From NCBI RefSeq assembly GCF_022397955.1, contig NZ_JAKEUQ010000032.1, positions 188-38,695 of the forward strand: a DNA stretch of 38,508 bases, in the 5' to 3' direction. The DNA comes from Vibrio sp. Isolate32. Its GTDB lineage: Bacteria > Pseudomonadota > Gammaproteobacteria > Enterobacterales > Vibrionaceae. Made by a program: the position numbers and the translations under genes. This document shows positions 23,501-31,862 of the stretch, in pieces; position 1 is the stretch's first letter; every line of letters begins with the position of its first letter. Below the pieces are notes generated by a model, which did not search any database, was not told the origin of the DNA, and saw only the letters and a program-made list of their open reading frames with translations.

Positions 23501-24421
23501 ATGAGTAACGACGCTCTCATATCAGCGCTCTCGCACCTCGTTTCGGAGGGGAGAAACCCTGACACTATGGATATTGATCTGCTCACCTCTCTCGAAGTGG
23601 TTGAAAAGATTAACCAACAAGACAAACAAGTCCCACTGGCGATAGAATCAGAACTGCCACAGATCGCACAAGCCGTTGATAAAATTGCTCATGCCTTTAA
23701 AAACGGTGGTCGACTGATTTATATGGGCGCAGGCACCAGTGGTCGATTAGGTGTGTTAGATGCATCAGAATGCCCACCGACTTTCGGTGTATCAGACAAG
23801 ATGGTTATTGGCCTAATCGCTGGCGGACCAGAAGCCATTTTGAAAGCAAAAGAAGGGGCTGAAGATTCACTGACGCTAGGTATCAATGACCTAAAAGCAA
23901 TTCAATTTTCAGAAAAGGATGTTGTGGTTGGCATTGCGGCAAGTGGTCGTACACCTTATGTGATTGGTGCGCTCAACTATGCCAATCAAATAGGTGCGGT
24001 GACAGTTGCGCTGTCTTGTAACCCAGATTCGCCAATTGCTGAGATTGCTCAGATCGCAATTAGCCCAGTGGTAGGCCCTGAAGCCTTAACAGGGTCAACA
24101 AGGCTGAAATCCGGTACAGCGCAAAAACTGGTGCTTAATATGTTGACCACAGCGAGTATGATCCGTATCGGTAAGAGCTACCAAAATCTGATGGTCGACG
24201 TAAAAGCGACCAACGAAAAGCTAGTAGCCCGCGCTGCTCGTATCGTTATTCAAGCGACCGAATGCGATAAAGCGTTGGCAATATCGACGCTTAAAACTAC
24301 CGATTATGACGTAAAACTTGCGATCTTGATGATTCTGACCGGGCTTGATTTGCAAGCAGCTAAGGCTCAACTTGACCAGCAGAACGGCTTTTTAAGAAAA
24401 GCGGTCGAGAATAATCAGTAA
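23501..24421 (+). CDS. murQ: N-acetylmuramic acid 6-phosphate etherase MurQ
   Basis: Etherase that splits MurNAc-6-P into GlcNAc-6-P and D-lactate, the last dedicated step of MurNAc recycling. It has 306 residues with a SIS fold. Motifs: IYMGAGTSGRLGVLDASECPPTF (about 70-92, sugar phosphate loop with catalytic Glu), VGIAASGRTPYV and TGSTRLKSGTAQK. AAGGA precedes the ATG by a suitable distance. It is the second gene of anmK-murQ, with a terminator after it. Confidence 0.97.
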   Translation: MSNDALISALSHLVSEGRNPDTMDIDLLTSLEVVEKINQQDKQVPLAIESELPQIAQAVDKIAHAFKNGGRLIYMGAGTSGRLGVLDASECPPTFGVSDKMVIGLIAGGPEAILKAKEGAEDSLTLGINDLKAIQFSEKDVVVGIAASGRTPYVIGALNYANQIGAVTVALSCNPDSPIAEIAQIAISPVVGPEALTGSTRLKSGTAQKLVLNMLTTASMIRIGKSYQNLMVDVKATNEKLVARAARIVIQATECDKALAISTLKTTDYDVKLAILMILTGLDLQAAKAQLDQQNGFLRKAVENNQ

Positions 24422-24460
24422 ATGTCGGATTAATCTTCGATGCTTATGAAAGCGTAATAC

Positions 24461-24494
24461 AAAAAACCAGTACACATGCGGTACTGGTCTTTTT
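24461..24494. terminator. Terminator shared by murQ and the lipoprotein gene
   Basis: ACCAGTAC (24466-24473), a 7-base loop and GTACTGGT (24481-24488), followed by CTTTTT on plus and TTTTTT on minus, between convergent genes. Confidence 0.9.
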
Positions 24495-24546
24495 CGATTT
24501 GAGTTCAATGACTCAGCTTACGCTATATAGCTAACCAGGTGTGAGA

Positions 24547-24897
24547 TTAGTGGTCGTTTGAAAACTCATCCCAGCCACGCTGCCACTCCATACGGAAACG
24601 CTGCGCATCTTCGGTACCAGAACAGACACCTTCATATACTTGACCAGATAAACCGATCTGATAAGCATGGTTCGGGTTGCAATATTCAGTTACACCGATT
24701 TGATAACCTTCGTTGTAGCTTGCTTGGTCAACCGCGCCCAGTTCTGCCATCTCTGAATATGAGCGTTGAGTGTTGCCTTTAATACCATCACGGTAGCCAA
24801 TCTCTTGCCAGTTACCTTCTGCTGCTAAGTCTTGAACGTTGGCGCTGCATCCTGCAAGGCTAAATGCCACGACGAATAGTGCGATTATTTTTTTCAT
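24547..24897 (-). CDS. Small lipoprotein resembling DUF2799 family
   Basis: A 116-residue predicted lipoprotein. The signal peptide is MKKIIALFVVAFSLAGC, with lipobox SLAGC and Cys17 lipidated; Ser follows at +2, suggesting outer-membrane sorting. The mature part has repeated Gly/Asp-rich turns (EIGYRDGIKGN, YNEGYQIGVTEYC, YQIGLSGQVYEGVC), as in DUF2799 proteins of gamma-proteobacteria, whose function is unknown to me. Two mature cysteines could form a disulphide. It is divergent from cstA, so its promoter lies within or beside the repeat array upstream of cstA. Confidence 0.85.
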   Translation of the reverse strand: MKKIIALFVVAFSLAGCSANVQDLAAEGNWQEIGYRDGIKGNTQRSYSEMAELGAVDQASYNEGYQIGVTEYCNPNHAYQIGLSGQVYEGVCSGTEDAQRFRMEWQRGWDEFSNDH

Positions 24898-24919
24898 TTC
24901 AGTCCTTTATATTTACCTA

Positions 24920-25150
24920 ACCACTTCTAAATGAAGCTTTGCCTCTGTTGGTAATTCTCCGCTGAACGGGAGCTGATGTCCACTCATCTCTGTTATCTAC
25001 CGTTGATCTTTATTACGCACCGTTTAAAGCTCACCATCGACCACTTAACAGAAACACGATACTTCTCAACACTCCTCCCCCACCACTCAACAAAGGTCAC
25101 AAACCACTAAACCGGCTATAACACCACTTAATTAGCTATTCGACCACTCA
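24920..25150 (+). promoter_or_regulatory. Phased array of BtsR (YehT)-like binding motifs upstream of cstA
   Basis: Same-strand 8-mers related to ACC(A/G)CT(C/T)A start at 24958, 24979, 24999, 25019, 25040, 25061, 25082, 25103, 25123 and 25143, that is every 20 or 21 bases. An extra near-match ACCACTTC lies at 24920. Exact matches are 25040, 25082, 25123 and 25143; one mismatch at 24979, 25019 and 25103; two at 24958, 24999 and 25061. The pair at 25082 and 25103 has the 13-base spacer described for E. coli BtsR. The array fills most of the 333-base gap between the lipoprotein gene and cstA. Since btsS-btsR follow cstA, BtsR control is the natural reading. Confidence 0.8.
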
Positions 25151-25185
25151 CTCCAGTAGCGGAAGTTTCTTTCCATACACTCCTC

Positions 25186-25191
25186 TAATAT
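25186..25191 (+). promoter_or_regulatory. Probable -10 box of cstA promoter
   Basis: TAATAT at 25186-25191 has no recognisable -35 at 16-18 bases upstream (25163-25168 is AAGTTT), as in activator-dependent promoters. With a start near 25198, the last motif of the array is centred near -51. This is inferred from spacing only. Confidence 0.4.
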
Positions 25192-25230
25192 ACACCCTGA
25201 CTTAATTAATACATTCAGGGATAACAAATT

Positions 25231-26718
25231 ATGACGTGGTTTCTTACCTGTGTTGCAGCACTCATTGGTGGCTACTTTATTTACGGTGCTTTTATCGAAA
25301 AGGTTTTCGGTATCAATGAGAACCGTCAAACACCTGCTCATACTATGCAAGATGGTGTGGACTATGTTCCAATGTCGACTCCCAAGGTCTACCTAGTTCA
25401 ACTGCTTAACATTGCAGGTGTAGGTCCAATCTTTGGTCCCATCATGGGGGCCTTATACGGGCCAGCAGCAATGCTCTGGATCGTGCTAGGGTGTATATTC
25501 GCAGGTGCAGTACACGACTACTTCTCAGGTATGTTATCTATCCGAAATGGGGGCGCTTCGGTTCCAACCATCACTGGGCGTTACCTGGGCAATGGCGCAA
25601 AGCACTTTATGAACATCTTTGCTATTGTCCTACTGCTTCTGGTTGGTGTGGTATTTGTTTCCGCTCCAGCAGGTATGATCACTAACCTTGTGAATGATCA
25701 AACGGACTTCACAATGCCTGCAGCTGCGATGGTTGTGGTCATTTTTGCTTACTACATCATCGCAACGATTGTCCCGGTCGATAAGATCATTGGCCGATTC
25801 TATCCACTATTCGGTGCATTACTTATCTTTATGTCTGTTGGCCTAATCACGGCAATTGGCTTATCTGATGAACACCAAATTATGGGTGGTTTTGAGGTGA
25901 GCGACATGTTCACAAACATGAACCCGAACGACTTACCACTATGGCCTGCTCTATTCATAACCATCGCTTGTGGCGCTATTTCTGGCTTCCACGCAACTCA
26001 GTCTCCTTTAATGGCTCGTTGCATGGAAAACGAAAAGAACGGTCGCTTCGTATTCTACGGCGCAATGATTGGTGAAGGCATCATCGCTCTGATCTGGTGT
26101 GCACTTGCACTATCATTCTTCGGTTCAGTGGAATCTCTATCTGAAGCAGTAGCAAATGGTGGTCCAGGTAACGTAGTTTACAGCGCTTCATTTGGCCTGC
26201 TGGGTGTATTTGGCGGTATCCTTGCTTTCCTTGGCGTGGTTATCCTACCAATCACTTCTGGTGACACTGCGTTCCGTTCAAGCCGTCTAATCCTTGCTGA
26301 ATACTTCAACATGGAACAAAAGACACTGCGTAACCGTCTACTAATGGCTCTACCACTTTTCGTTATCGGTGCCATCCTGACTCAAGTAGACTTCGGTATC
26401 ATCTGGCGCTACTTCGGTTTCGCTAACCAATCAACAGCAGTCATGATGCTATGGACAGCTTCAGCTTACCTACTTCGTCACAACAAACTGCACTGGGTAA
26501 CGACGGTTCCAGCTATCTTCATGACGTCTGTGTGTATCACATTCATTCTGAACAACAGCCAACTTGGTTTTGGCCTACCAATGCAAATCTCAACTATCGT
26601 TGGTGTGATTAGTGCGCTGGGTGTTGCGGCTTACGTAATCAAGATTTCTAAAGGCAAAGGCGAAACTGACCTTGCTGATGAAGAAAAAGAAGCAAAAGGT
26701 GAAACTAAAACAGCCTAG
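25231..26718 (+). CDS. cstA: CstA-family carbon starvation / pyruvate transporter
   Basis: Inner-membrane transporter of the CstA family, with many hydrophobic segments from residue 2 onwards. The family members E. coli CstA and BtsT import pyruvate (and peptides have been suggested). Landmarks are GVGPIFGPIMGALYGPAAMLW, HDYFSGMLSIRNGG, ISGFHATQSPLMARC and LPITSGDTAFRSSR. At 495 residues it is about 200 shorter than E. coli CstA/BtsT: the common core is complete but the C-terminal membrane extension is absent, replaced by a charged tail. AGGGA precedes the ATG. Context (BtsR-like array upstream, btsS-btsR downstream) argues for pyruvate uptake under BtsSR control. As I recall, work in V. campbellii links BtsSR to cstA-type genes. 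Confidence 0.93.
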   Translation: MTWFLTCVAALIGGYFIYGAFIEKVFGINENRQTPAHTMQDGVDYVPMSTPKVYLVQLLNIAGVGPIFGPIMGALYGPAAMLWIVLGCIFAGAVHDYFSGMLSIRNGGASVPTITGRYLGNGAKHFMNIFAIVLLLLVGVVFVSAPAGMITNLVNDQTDFTMPAAAMVVVIFAYYIIATIVPVDKIIGRFYPLFGALLIFMSVGLITAIGLSDEHQIMGGFEVSDMFTNMNPNDLPLWPALFITIACGAISGFHATQSPLMARCMENEKNGRFVFYGAMIGEGIIALIWCALALSFFGSVESLSEAVANGGPGNVVYSASFGLLGVFGGILAFLGVVILPITSGDTAFRSSRLILAEYFNMEQKTLRNRLLMALPLFVIGAILTQVDFGIIWRYFGFANQSTAVMMLWTASAYLLRHNKLHWVTTVPAIFMTSVCITFILNNSQLGFGLPMQISTIVGVISALGVAAYVIKISKGKGETDLADEEKEAKGETKTA

Positions 26719-26825
26719 TTCTTTAAACTCTTTGTAAAAGACCAGTCTTCATAGAAAGACAAGAACAGCCAAACACAACTTCGCTTGCTCCCGTAATCAC
26801 TCAGTGATTCGTGGAAACTAAGATT

Positions 26826-26851
26826 AAAGCCCATCCACCGTGATGGGCTTT
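26826..26851 (+). terminator. Probable terminator of cstA
   Basis: AAAGCCCATC (26826-26835) and GATGGGCTTT (26842-26851) form a perfect 10-bp stem with a 6-base loop, about 110 bases after the cstA stop. Only a short T-run follows. The remaining 160 bases before btsS show nothing further that I can name. Confidence 0.7.
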
Positions 26852-27010
26852 ACTGTATCTCAACCTAGTTACATCAACATTAGAACGTCAATATTGCTAT
26901 CTCAGCTTGAGAAGTAATAACCATTCGATATAACCAATGAAAACACAAGCAAAGCTACCGTTATCACACAATGAGCTTTACACTTAACCAGCGTCTCAAT
27001 AGGTGAAAAT

Positions 27011-28681
27011 ATGGAACTCATTCTCTCTCTGCTGCAACAAACCTGTGTCTACTTAGTGATTGCTTACATGCTAAGTAAAACCCCGCTGATTCTCCCTTTG
27101 TTGAGCATCTCTTCGCGCTTAAGTCATAAAGTCAGCTGCTATGTTCTATTTTCCCTGTTCTGTATTATGGGCACCTATTTTGGGCTGCAGATTAATGACG
27201 CGATAGCCAACACTCGTGCGATGGGTGCGGTAATAGGTGGTCTGTTTGGGGGGCCTGTAGTCGGCTTTGCAGTGGGTTTTACAGGCGGTATCCATCGTTA
27301 CTCTTTGGGTGGCTTCACTGATTTAGCTTGTGCAATTTCGACCACGGCAGAAGGCTTAATTGGTGGCCTACTGCACGTTTACTTAGTCAGAAAGAACAAA
27401 GCCAGCCAGCTGTTTAACCCGATGATGGTGTTTTCTGTGACCCTGTTTGCTGAAATCATTCAAATGCTGATTCTGTTGGCGGTCGCTGAGCCATTCACCC
27501 AAGCCTACGCACTGGTTTCCGACATTGCAGCGCCAATGATCATCGCAAACTCAGTCGGTGCTGCTCTGTTTATGAGCATCATCCAAGATAGAAAAACCAT
27601 CTTTGAGAAATACTCAGCCACCTTCTCGCGCCGCGCACTGACCATTGCTGAACGTTCGGTGGGTATTCTTCACGGTGGTTTCACGTCTGATAACGCGCAG
27701 AAGATCGTGCGTATCATCTACGAAGAGACCAACGTAGGTGCTGTGGCGATTACTGACCGAGAAAAAATTCTCGCTTTCGTTGGCATTGGCGATGAGCACC
27801 ATATTCCAAACACCCCTATTTCATCGCAAAGCACACTGACTTCGATTGAACAGAACGACATCATCTATCTGGATGGTAAAGAAAACCCATACCAATGCTC
27901 ACTCTCACAGGATTGTAAGTTGGGGTCAGCGCTGATTATCCCACTGCGTGCTGGTAACGAAGTCGTCGGCACTATCAAGCTTTATGAGCCTAAGCTAAAG
28001 CTGTTTTCAACCATCAACATGTCGATGGCTGAAGGTATTGCTCAACTGTTATCGAGTCAAATCCTGTTCAGCAACTATCAGCAACAGCAAACACTACTGA
28101 CCCAAGCGGAAATCAAGCTGCTGCACGCACAGGTCAACCCGCACTTCTTATTTAATGCGCTCAACACCATCAGTGCCGTAACACGTCGAGACCCAGATAA
28201 AGCGCGTGAGCTCATTCAGCACCTGTCTCACTTCTTTAGAAGTAACCTTAAGCAGAATATTAATACCGTGAAGCTCAAAGACGAGCTCGCGCACGTTAAT
28301 GCGTACCTGACGATTGAGAAGGCACGCTTTACTGACCGCTTAGAAATTGAATGGGACATAGATCCACAACTGTTTGAGTCACAACTGCCAAGCTTTACTC
28401 TGCAACCTCTGGTTGAAAACGCCATTAAACATGGGATTTCAAATATGCTGGAAGGCGGCAAAGTGAAGATCTATAGCGAAGCTTTCCAAGGTGGATTTAG
28501 ACTGATTGTCGAAGACAATGCTGGCAACTACCAGAAGCCATCTCAAGATCATGTTGGATTAGGGATGGAAATTGTTGATAAACGACTCACTAATTTCTTT
28601 GGACAAGACTCTGCACTAAAAATAGAATCTCAACCACAGCAATTTACTCGAATGAGCCTTATCATACCTATACTAAAATAA
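27011..28681 (+). CDS. btsS: LytS-type sensor histidine kinase BtsS (YehU family)
   Basis: Inner-membrane sensor kinase of 556 residues (E. coli BtsS 561). It has a 5TM-LYT domain (about 1-190, including GGLFGGPVVGFAVGFTGGIHRY), a GAF domain (about 215-345) and a HisKA-type HPK8 segment AQVNPHFLFNALNTISAV with the phospho-acceptor H378. The HATPase core follows, with LQPLVENAIKHGI and the G box DHVGLGMEIVD. In E. coli BtsS binds extracellular pyruvate with high affinity. AGGTGA precedes the ATG. It is followed 103 bases later by its response regulator. Assignment as BtsS rather than YpdA or LytS rests on architecture and on the cstA neighbour with BtsR-type motifs. Confidence 0.9.
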   Translation: MELILSLLQQTCVYLVIAYMLSKTPLILPLLSISSRLSHKVSCYVLFSLFCIMGTYFGLQINDAIANTRAMGAVIGGLFGGPVVGFAVGFTGGIHRYSLGGFTDLACAISTTAEGLIGGLLHVYLVRKNKASQLFNPMMVFSVTLFAEIIQMLILLAVAEPFTQAYALVSDIAAPMIIANSVGAALFMSIIQDRKTIFEKYSATFSRRALTIAERSVGILHGGFTSDNAQKIVRIIYEETNVGAVAITDREKILAFVGIGDEHHIPNTPISSQSTLTSIEQNDIIYLDGKENPYQCSLSQDCKLGSALIIPLRAGNEVVGTIKLYEPKLKLFSTINMSMAEGIAQLLSSQILFSNYQQQQTLLTQAEIKLLHAQVNPHFLFNALNTISAVTRRDPDKARELIQHLSHFFRSNLKQNINTVKLKDELAHVNAYLTIEKARFTDRLEIEWDIDPQLFESQLPSFTLQPLVENAIKHGISNMLEGGKVKIYSEAFQGGFRLIVEDNAGNYQKPSQDHVGLGMEIVDKRLTNFFGQDSALKIESQPQQFTRMSLIIPILK

Positions 28682-28784
28682 TGGTGTTTTCGTAGGTAAT
28701 CGCTTCTCAGTAGCGACATTTAGAAGCAGACATTAAAAAGATAAGCGGAATAAGCAGGGACAGAACAAAAATGAAGATTGCAGG

Positions 28785-29516
28785 ATGTTAAAAGCACTCG
28801 TTATCGATGATGAGCTTTTTGCTCGCGAAGAGCTCATTGAGTTACTGACTGAAACGGGAGAAGTGGAAGTCATCGGTCAAGCAAGCAACGCGATCGAAGG
28901 ACTGAAACAGATCAATCTGCTCAAGCCTGATGTAGTGTATTTGGATATCCAAATGCCGCAGGTTACGGGAATTGAACTGTTAAGCATGCTTGATCCAGAC
29001 ACCATGCCTTACGTGGTATTTGTTACTGCCTACGACCAATATGCGATTCAAGCCTTCGAAGATAACGCTTTTGATTACCTACTTAAGCCAGTCGAACCTA
29101 GTCGATTAAACAAGAGCGTTTGTCGTCTAAACAAAGTCATCAAACAAAATCAGAAAGCACCAGAACAAGACATCTCAGCGATTGCTCCATGCCATTTAGA
29201 GCAGATTCCGTGTATTGGTCATAACCGCATTGTGATCATGGCAAGCCAAACGGTTGAATGCGCGTATTCCGATATCAGTGGTGTGCATGTTCGTAGCTCA
29301 TCGCAAACCGCGACCTCACAGTTAACCCTTAAGATCTTGGAAGAGAAAACCGATTTGATCCGCTGTCATCGACAGTATTTGATCAACATAAAATCGATCC
29401 AAGAGATCAAACTGTTAGAGAACGGATTAGCAGAGATCATTACCCTAACAGGCTTTGAAGTACCTGTTAGCCGTCGCTACCTCAAGGCGTTAAAAGAGCA
29501 ACTCGGCCTACAGTAA
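28785..29516 (+). CDS. btsR: LytTR response regulator BtsR (YehT family)
   Basis: A 243-residue regulator with an N-terminal receiver domain (D8/D9, phospho-acceptor D54 in VVYLDIQMP, conserved Lys in YLLKPVEP) and a C-terminal LytTR DNA-binding domain (about 140-240, with LIRCHRQYLINIKSI). LytTR proteins bind short direct repeats about two helical turns apart, exactly the layout found upstream of cstA. The start codon overlaps a 6-codon upstream frame (28771-28791), so translation may be coupled. No strong Shine-Dalgarno is seen: AGG abuts the ATG, and GAAGA lies 7 bases before it. Confidence 0.92.
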   Translation: MLKALVIDDELFAREELIELLTETGEVEVIGQASNAIEGLKQINLLKPDVVYLDIQMPQVTGIELLSMLDPDTMPYVVFVTAYDQYAIQAFEDNAFDYLLKPVEPSRLNKSVCRLNKVIKQNQKAPEQDISAIAPCHLEQIPCIGHNRIVIMASQTVECAYSDISGVHVRSSSQTATSQLTLKILEEKTDLIRCHRQYLINIKSIQEIKLLENGLAEIITLTGFEVPVSRRYLKALKEQLGLQ

Positions 29517-29546
29517 ACACCTTTTAAGGACGAGACATAGCACGAT

Positions 29547-29576
29547 CAAAAAAGCCAACGAATCAACGTTGGCTTT
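29547..29576. terminator. Terminator between btsR and ispH
   Basis: AAAGCCAACG (29551-29560), a 6-base loop and CGTTGGCTTT (29567-29576). On the minus strand the stem is followed by TTTTTTGATC, so it serves ispH well. On the plus strand the T-run is short. Confidence 0.85.
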
Positions 29577-29578
29577 CT

Positions 29579-29660
29579 ACTGTTTACAAATCGATACTGT
29601 TTACAAATCGATAGTGTTTGCAAATCGATAATGTTTACGAATCAATCTTGTCACGAATCA
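29579..29660. repeat. 17-bp tandem repeat downstream of ispH
   Basis: The unit ACTGTTTACAAATCGAT is present at 29579-29595 and, identically, at 29596-29612. Diverging copies follow at 29613-29629 (2 changes) and 29630-29646 (3 changes). A fifth copy at 29647-29660 is barely recognisable. The array lies between the terminator and the ispH stop codon (29668). Confidence 0.9.
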
Positions 29661-29667
29661 CTAGAGA

Positions 29668-30627
29668 TTAGTCGACTTGCTTAATCTGTAGCTCTTTCGG
29701 TACTTCAAAGAACATGTTCTCTTCACGACCTTGAATCTCTTCAACGTCAGTCGCACCCAATTCACGGATACGATCTAGAATTTGGTTTACCAGCTCTTCA
29801 GGAGCAGATGCACCAGCCGTTACACCGATTTTCTTCTTGCCTTCAACCCATTCTGTTTGAATGTCTTCAGGGCAATCTGTTAGATAACCTGGTGTACCTA
29901 ATTTCTCAGCCAGCTCTTTCAAACGTGTTGAGTTCGATGAGTTCTTAGAACCAACCACAATTACAACGTCAACGTCGTTTGCCATCTCACGAACCGCGTC
30001 TTGACGGTTTTGAGTCGCGTAACAGATGTCGTCTTTACGAGGGCCTTGGATCTCAGGGAATACACGACGTAGCTCTTCGATTACGTCTGCAGTTTCATCA
30101 ACAGATAGCGTCGTTTGGCTCACGTAGTGCAGGTTAGTTGGATCGTTCACCACTAGGTTTTGCACGTCCTCTGGCTTCTCAACCAAGTACATACCACCCG
30201 TTTGGCTCGAGTATTGACCCATAGTACCTTCAACTTCAGGGTGACCTGCGTGACCAATCAGTACTACTTCCATATGTTTGCGGCTCGCACGAGCAACCTC
30301 CATATGAACTTTAGTCACCAAAGGACACGTCGCATCAAATACGGTTAAATCGCGCTCTTTCGCCTCTTTACGAACCGCTTGAGAGACACCGTGAGCCGAG
30401 AAGATCACGATGTTGTCGTCTGGCACTTCACTCAGTTCTTCGACAAAAATAGCACCACGCTGCTTGAGCCCCTCAACAACAAAGCGGTTGTGTACCACTT
30501 CATGGCGAACATAGATCGGTGGCTGATACATTTCGAGTGCACGCTCTACGATACTGATCGCACGATCGACACCGGCACAAAAGCCACGAGGGTTAGCTAA
30601 CATTATTTTCATTTCATTGCTCATCAT
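29668..30627 (-). CDS. ispH: 4-hydroxy-3-methylbut-2-enyl diphosphate reductase IspH
   Basis: Last enzyme of the MEP isoprenoid pathway: an iron-sulphur reductase that makes IPP and DMAPP from HMBPP. It has 319 residues. The three conserved cluster cysteines are in NPRGFCAGVDRA (C17), DATCPLV and DDICYAT. HEVVHN and GHAGHPEVEGT supply the substrate-binding His residues, and SSNSTRL closes the site. The frame starts MMSNEMKIMLANP; the ATG at residue 6 matches the E. coli N-terminus, but only the upstream pair has a GG-rich segment before it. It is last in the ribF-ileS-lspA-fkpB-ispH order shared with E. coli. Confidence 0.97.
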   Translation of the reverse strand: MMSNEMKIMLANPRGFCAGVDRAISIVERALEMYQPPIYVRHEVVHNRFVVEGLKQRGAIFVEELSEVPDDNIVIFSAHGVSQAVRKEAKERDLTVFDATCPLVTKVHMEVARASRKHMEVVLIGHAGHPEVEGTMGQYSSQTGGMYLVEKPEDVQNLVVNDPTNLHYVSQTTLSVDETADVIEELRRVFPEIQGPRKDDICYATQNRQDAVREMANDVDVVIVVGSKNSSNSTRLKELAEKLGTPGYLTDCPEDIQTEWVEGKKKIGVTAGASAPEELVNQILDRIRELGATDVEEIQGREENMFFEVPKELQIKQVD

Positions 30628-30780
30628 TTACCGCGGTACTAAGGTTGTTTCTATAGAGTTCGCCGTCAGCGAGGTTCGCATTCTACAGTGAAGCGTCTAG
30701 ACAGTGAAGCTATGGGTGACATCACAGGTGTAAGGCTATCTTGTTCTAGCGTGAAGACAGCTATTCTAACGTAAAGATAG

Positions 30781-31212
30781 TTATTCTACCGCTAAGATGT
30801 TGACGTCAAACGTAACGTCTTGACCAGCAAGTGGATGGTTAAAATCAACCGTCACTGAATCACCTGCGATCTCAGTAATAATCCCTGGGATTTCCATACC
30901 GTCAGGACCAGAGAATGCCATGATAGTGCCCACTTCAACTTCAGAATCGCCAACAAACTTAGCACGATCCATATAGTGAATATGATCAGGGTTTGGCATA
31001 CCAAACGCGTCTTCTGCTTTCAGTTCGATAGACTTTTCAGTTCCAGCTTCAAGTCCGAGTAAGCACGCTTCAAAGTTCTCACTTAGACTGCCATCGCCCA
31101 TCACGAACTTCGCTGGTTTACCCATATTTTCCGTACTATCGGCAACTGAACCATCCTTCATTTTAATCGTAAAATGTAGGGTTACTACTGAATCATTTTT
31201 AATTGCTGCCAC
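30781..31212 (-). CDS. fkpB: FKBP-type peptidyl-prolyl isomerase FkpB (SlpA)
   Basis: Small cytoplasmic FKBP (143 residues) of the SlyD-like SlpA subfamily, with prolyl isomerase and chaperone activity. I choose a GTG start at 31212 (VAAIKNDSVVTLHF), because AAGGAAAG lies at ideal distance before it. The ATG start 13 codons upstream has no such site. It has GKPAKFVMGDGSL, an inserted-flap segment with EDAFGMPNP, and HPLAGQDVTFDVNILAVE at the C-terminus. It lacks the His-rich tail of SlyD. It lies between lspA and ispH as in E. coli, but a strong terminator separates it from lspA. Confidence 0.93.
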   Translation of the reverse strand: MAAIKNDSVVTLHFTIKMKDGSVADSTENMGKPAKFVMGDGSLSENFEACLLGLEAGTEKSIELKAEDAFGMPNPDHIHYMDRAKFVGDSEVEVGTIMAFSGPDGMEIPGIITEIAGDSVTVDFNHPLAGQDVTFDVNILAVE

Positions 31213-31281
31213 GTTACTTTCCTTAGGTTTCTTTATTATTTGAGAACGCAATTTGCTTCGCTCTCATATTACTTGCAGCAT

Positions 31282-31316
31282 AAAAAAAAGCGCCGTCGGA
31301 ATCAACCGACAGCGCT
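31282..31316 (-). terminator. Terminator between lspA and fkpB
   Basis: On the minus strand AGCGCTGTCGG, loop TTGATT, CCGACGGCGCT (11 pairs including one G-U; 31289-31316), followed by T8. It sits inside the classical ileS-lspA-fkpB-ispH cluster, so fkpB-ispH need their own promoter or depend on readthrough. Confidence 0.9.
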
Positions 31317-31361
31317 TAGGGCTATTCTATTCTGTGAGTCATAGACTGACTTTGAGGCAAG

Positions 31362-31862
31362 CTATTTGCTTTCGTCTTTCTTACGGAAACCATCTAAGAT
31401 GATCATCGCAGCACCGATACAGATCCCCATATCCGCTAAGTTAAAGGCAGGCCAATGGTAAGTGCCCCAGTAGAAGTCTAAGTAATCGACAACAAAGCCA
31501 TGTACGACTCGGTCAAACACATTACCAACCGCACCACCAATGATGATCGCATAAGCAATGTTATTCCACTTCTCTGCAGCTGGTAGTTTACTCATCCAGT
31601 ACGTCAGCATGCCCGTTACTGCAAATGCGATACCGGTAAATAACCAACGCTGCCAACCACTTTGATCACTCAAGAAGCTAAACGCTGCACCATAGTTATG
31701 CACGTACAAAAAGTTAAAGAATGGCAGAACCTCAATACGGTTTGCCCAGCCATAACCCATGTTATCCATGACAAAGAGTTTAATGCCGATATCGGCAAGG
31801 AAGACTACCAGAGCCAACCATAACCAACGCACACCAGATTGTTTTAACGAAACTTCACTCAT
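31362..31862 (-). CDS. lspA: Lipoprotein signal peptidase LspA (signal peptidase II)
   Basis: Inner-membrane aspartyl protease that cuts the signal peptide in front of the lipidated Cys of prolipoproteins (such as BamD in this window). It has 166 residues and four membrane helices. Conserved blocks: VHNYGAAFSFL, IIGGAVGNVFDRV and FVVDYLDF with a catalytic Asp, and FNLADMGI with the second Asp. AGGAA precedes the ATG. It is directly downstream of ileS, as usual. Confidence 0.97.
   Translation of the reverse strand: MSEVSLKQSGVRWLWLALVVFLADIGIKLFVMDNMGYGWANRIEVLPFFNFLYVHNYGAAFSFLSDQSGWQRWLFTGIAFAVTGMLTYWMSKLPAAEKWNNIAYAIIIGGAVGNVFDRVVHGFVVDYLDFYWGTYHWPAFNLADMGICIGAAMIILDGFRKKDESK

Noticed and set aside
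24958..25150. Phased repeats as a CRISPR or as intrinsic AT-bend tracts
   Set aside because: The 8-bp units are too short for CRISPR repeats, and the conserved bases are ACC-CT rather than A-tracts; a regulator array explains them better.
25132..25350. 72-codon minus-strand frame across the cstA start
   Set aside because: It overlaps the cstA promoter and coding start with no family resemblance or ribosome-binding site.
29579..29660. Possible CRISPR array
   Set aside because: The 17-bp units are directly abutting with no spacers; this is a simple tandem repeat.
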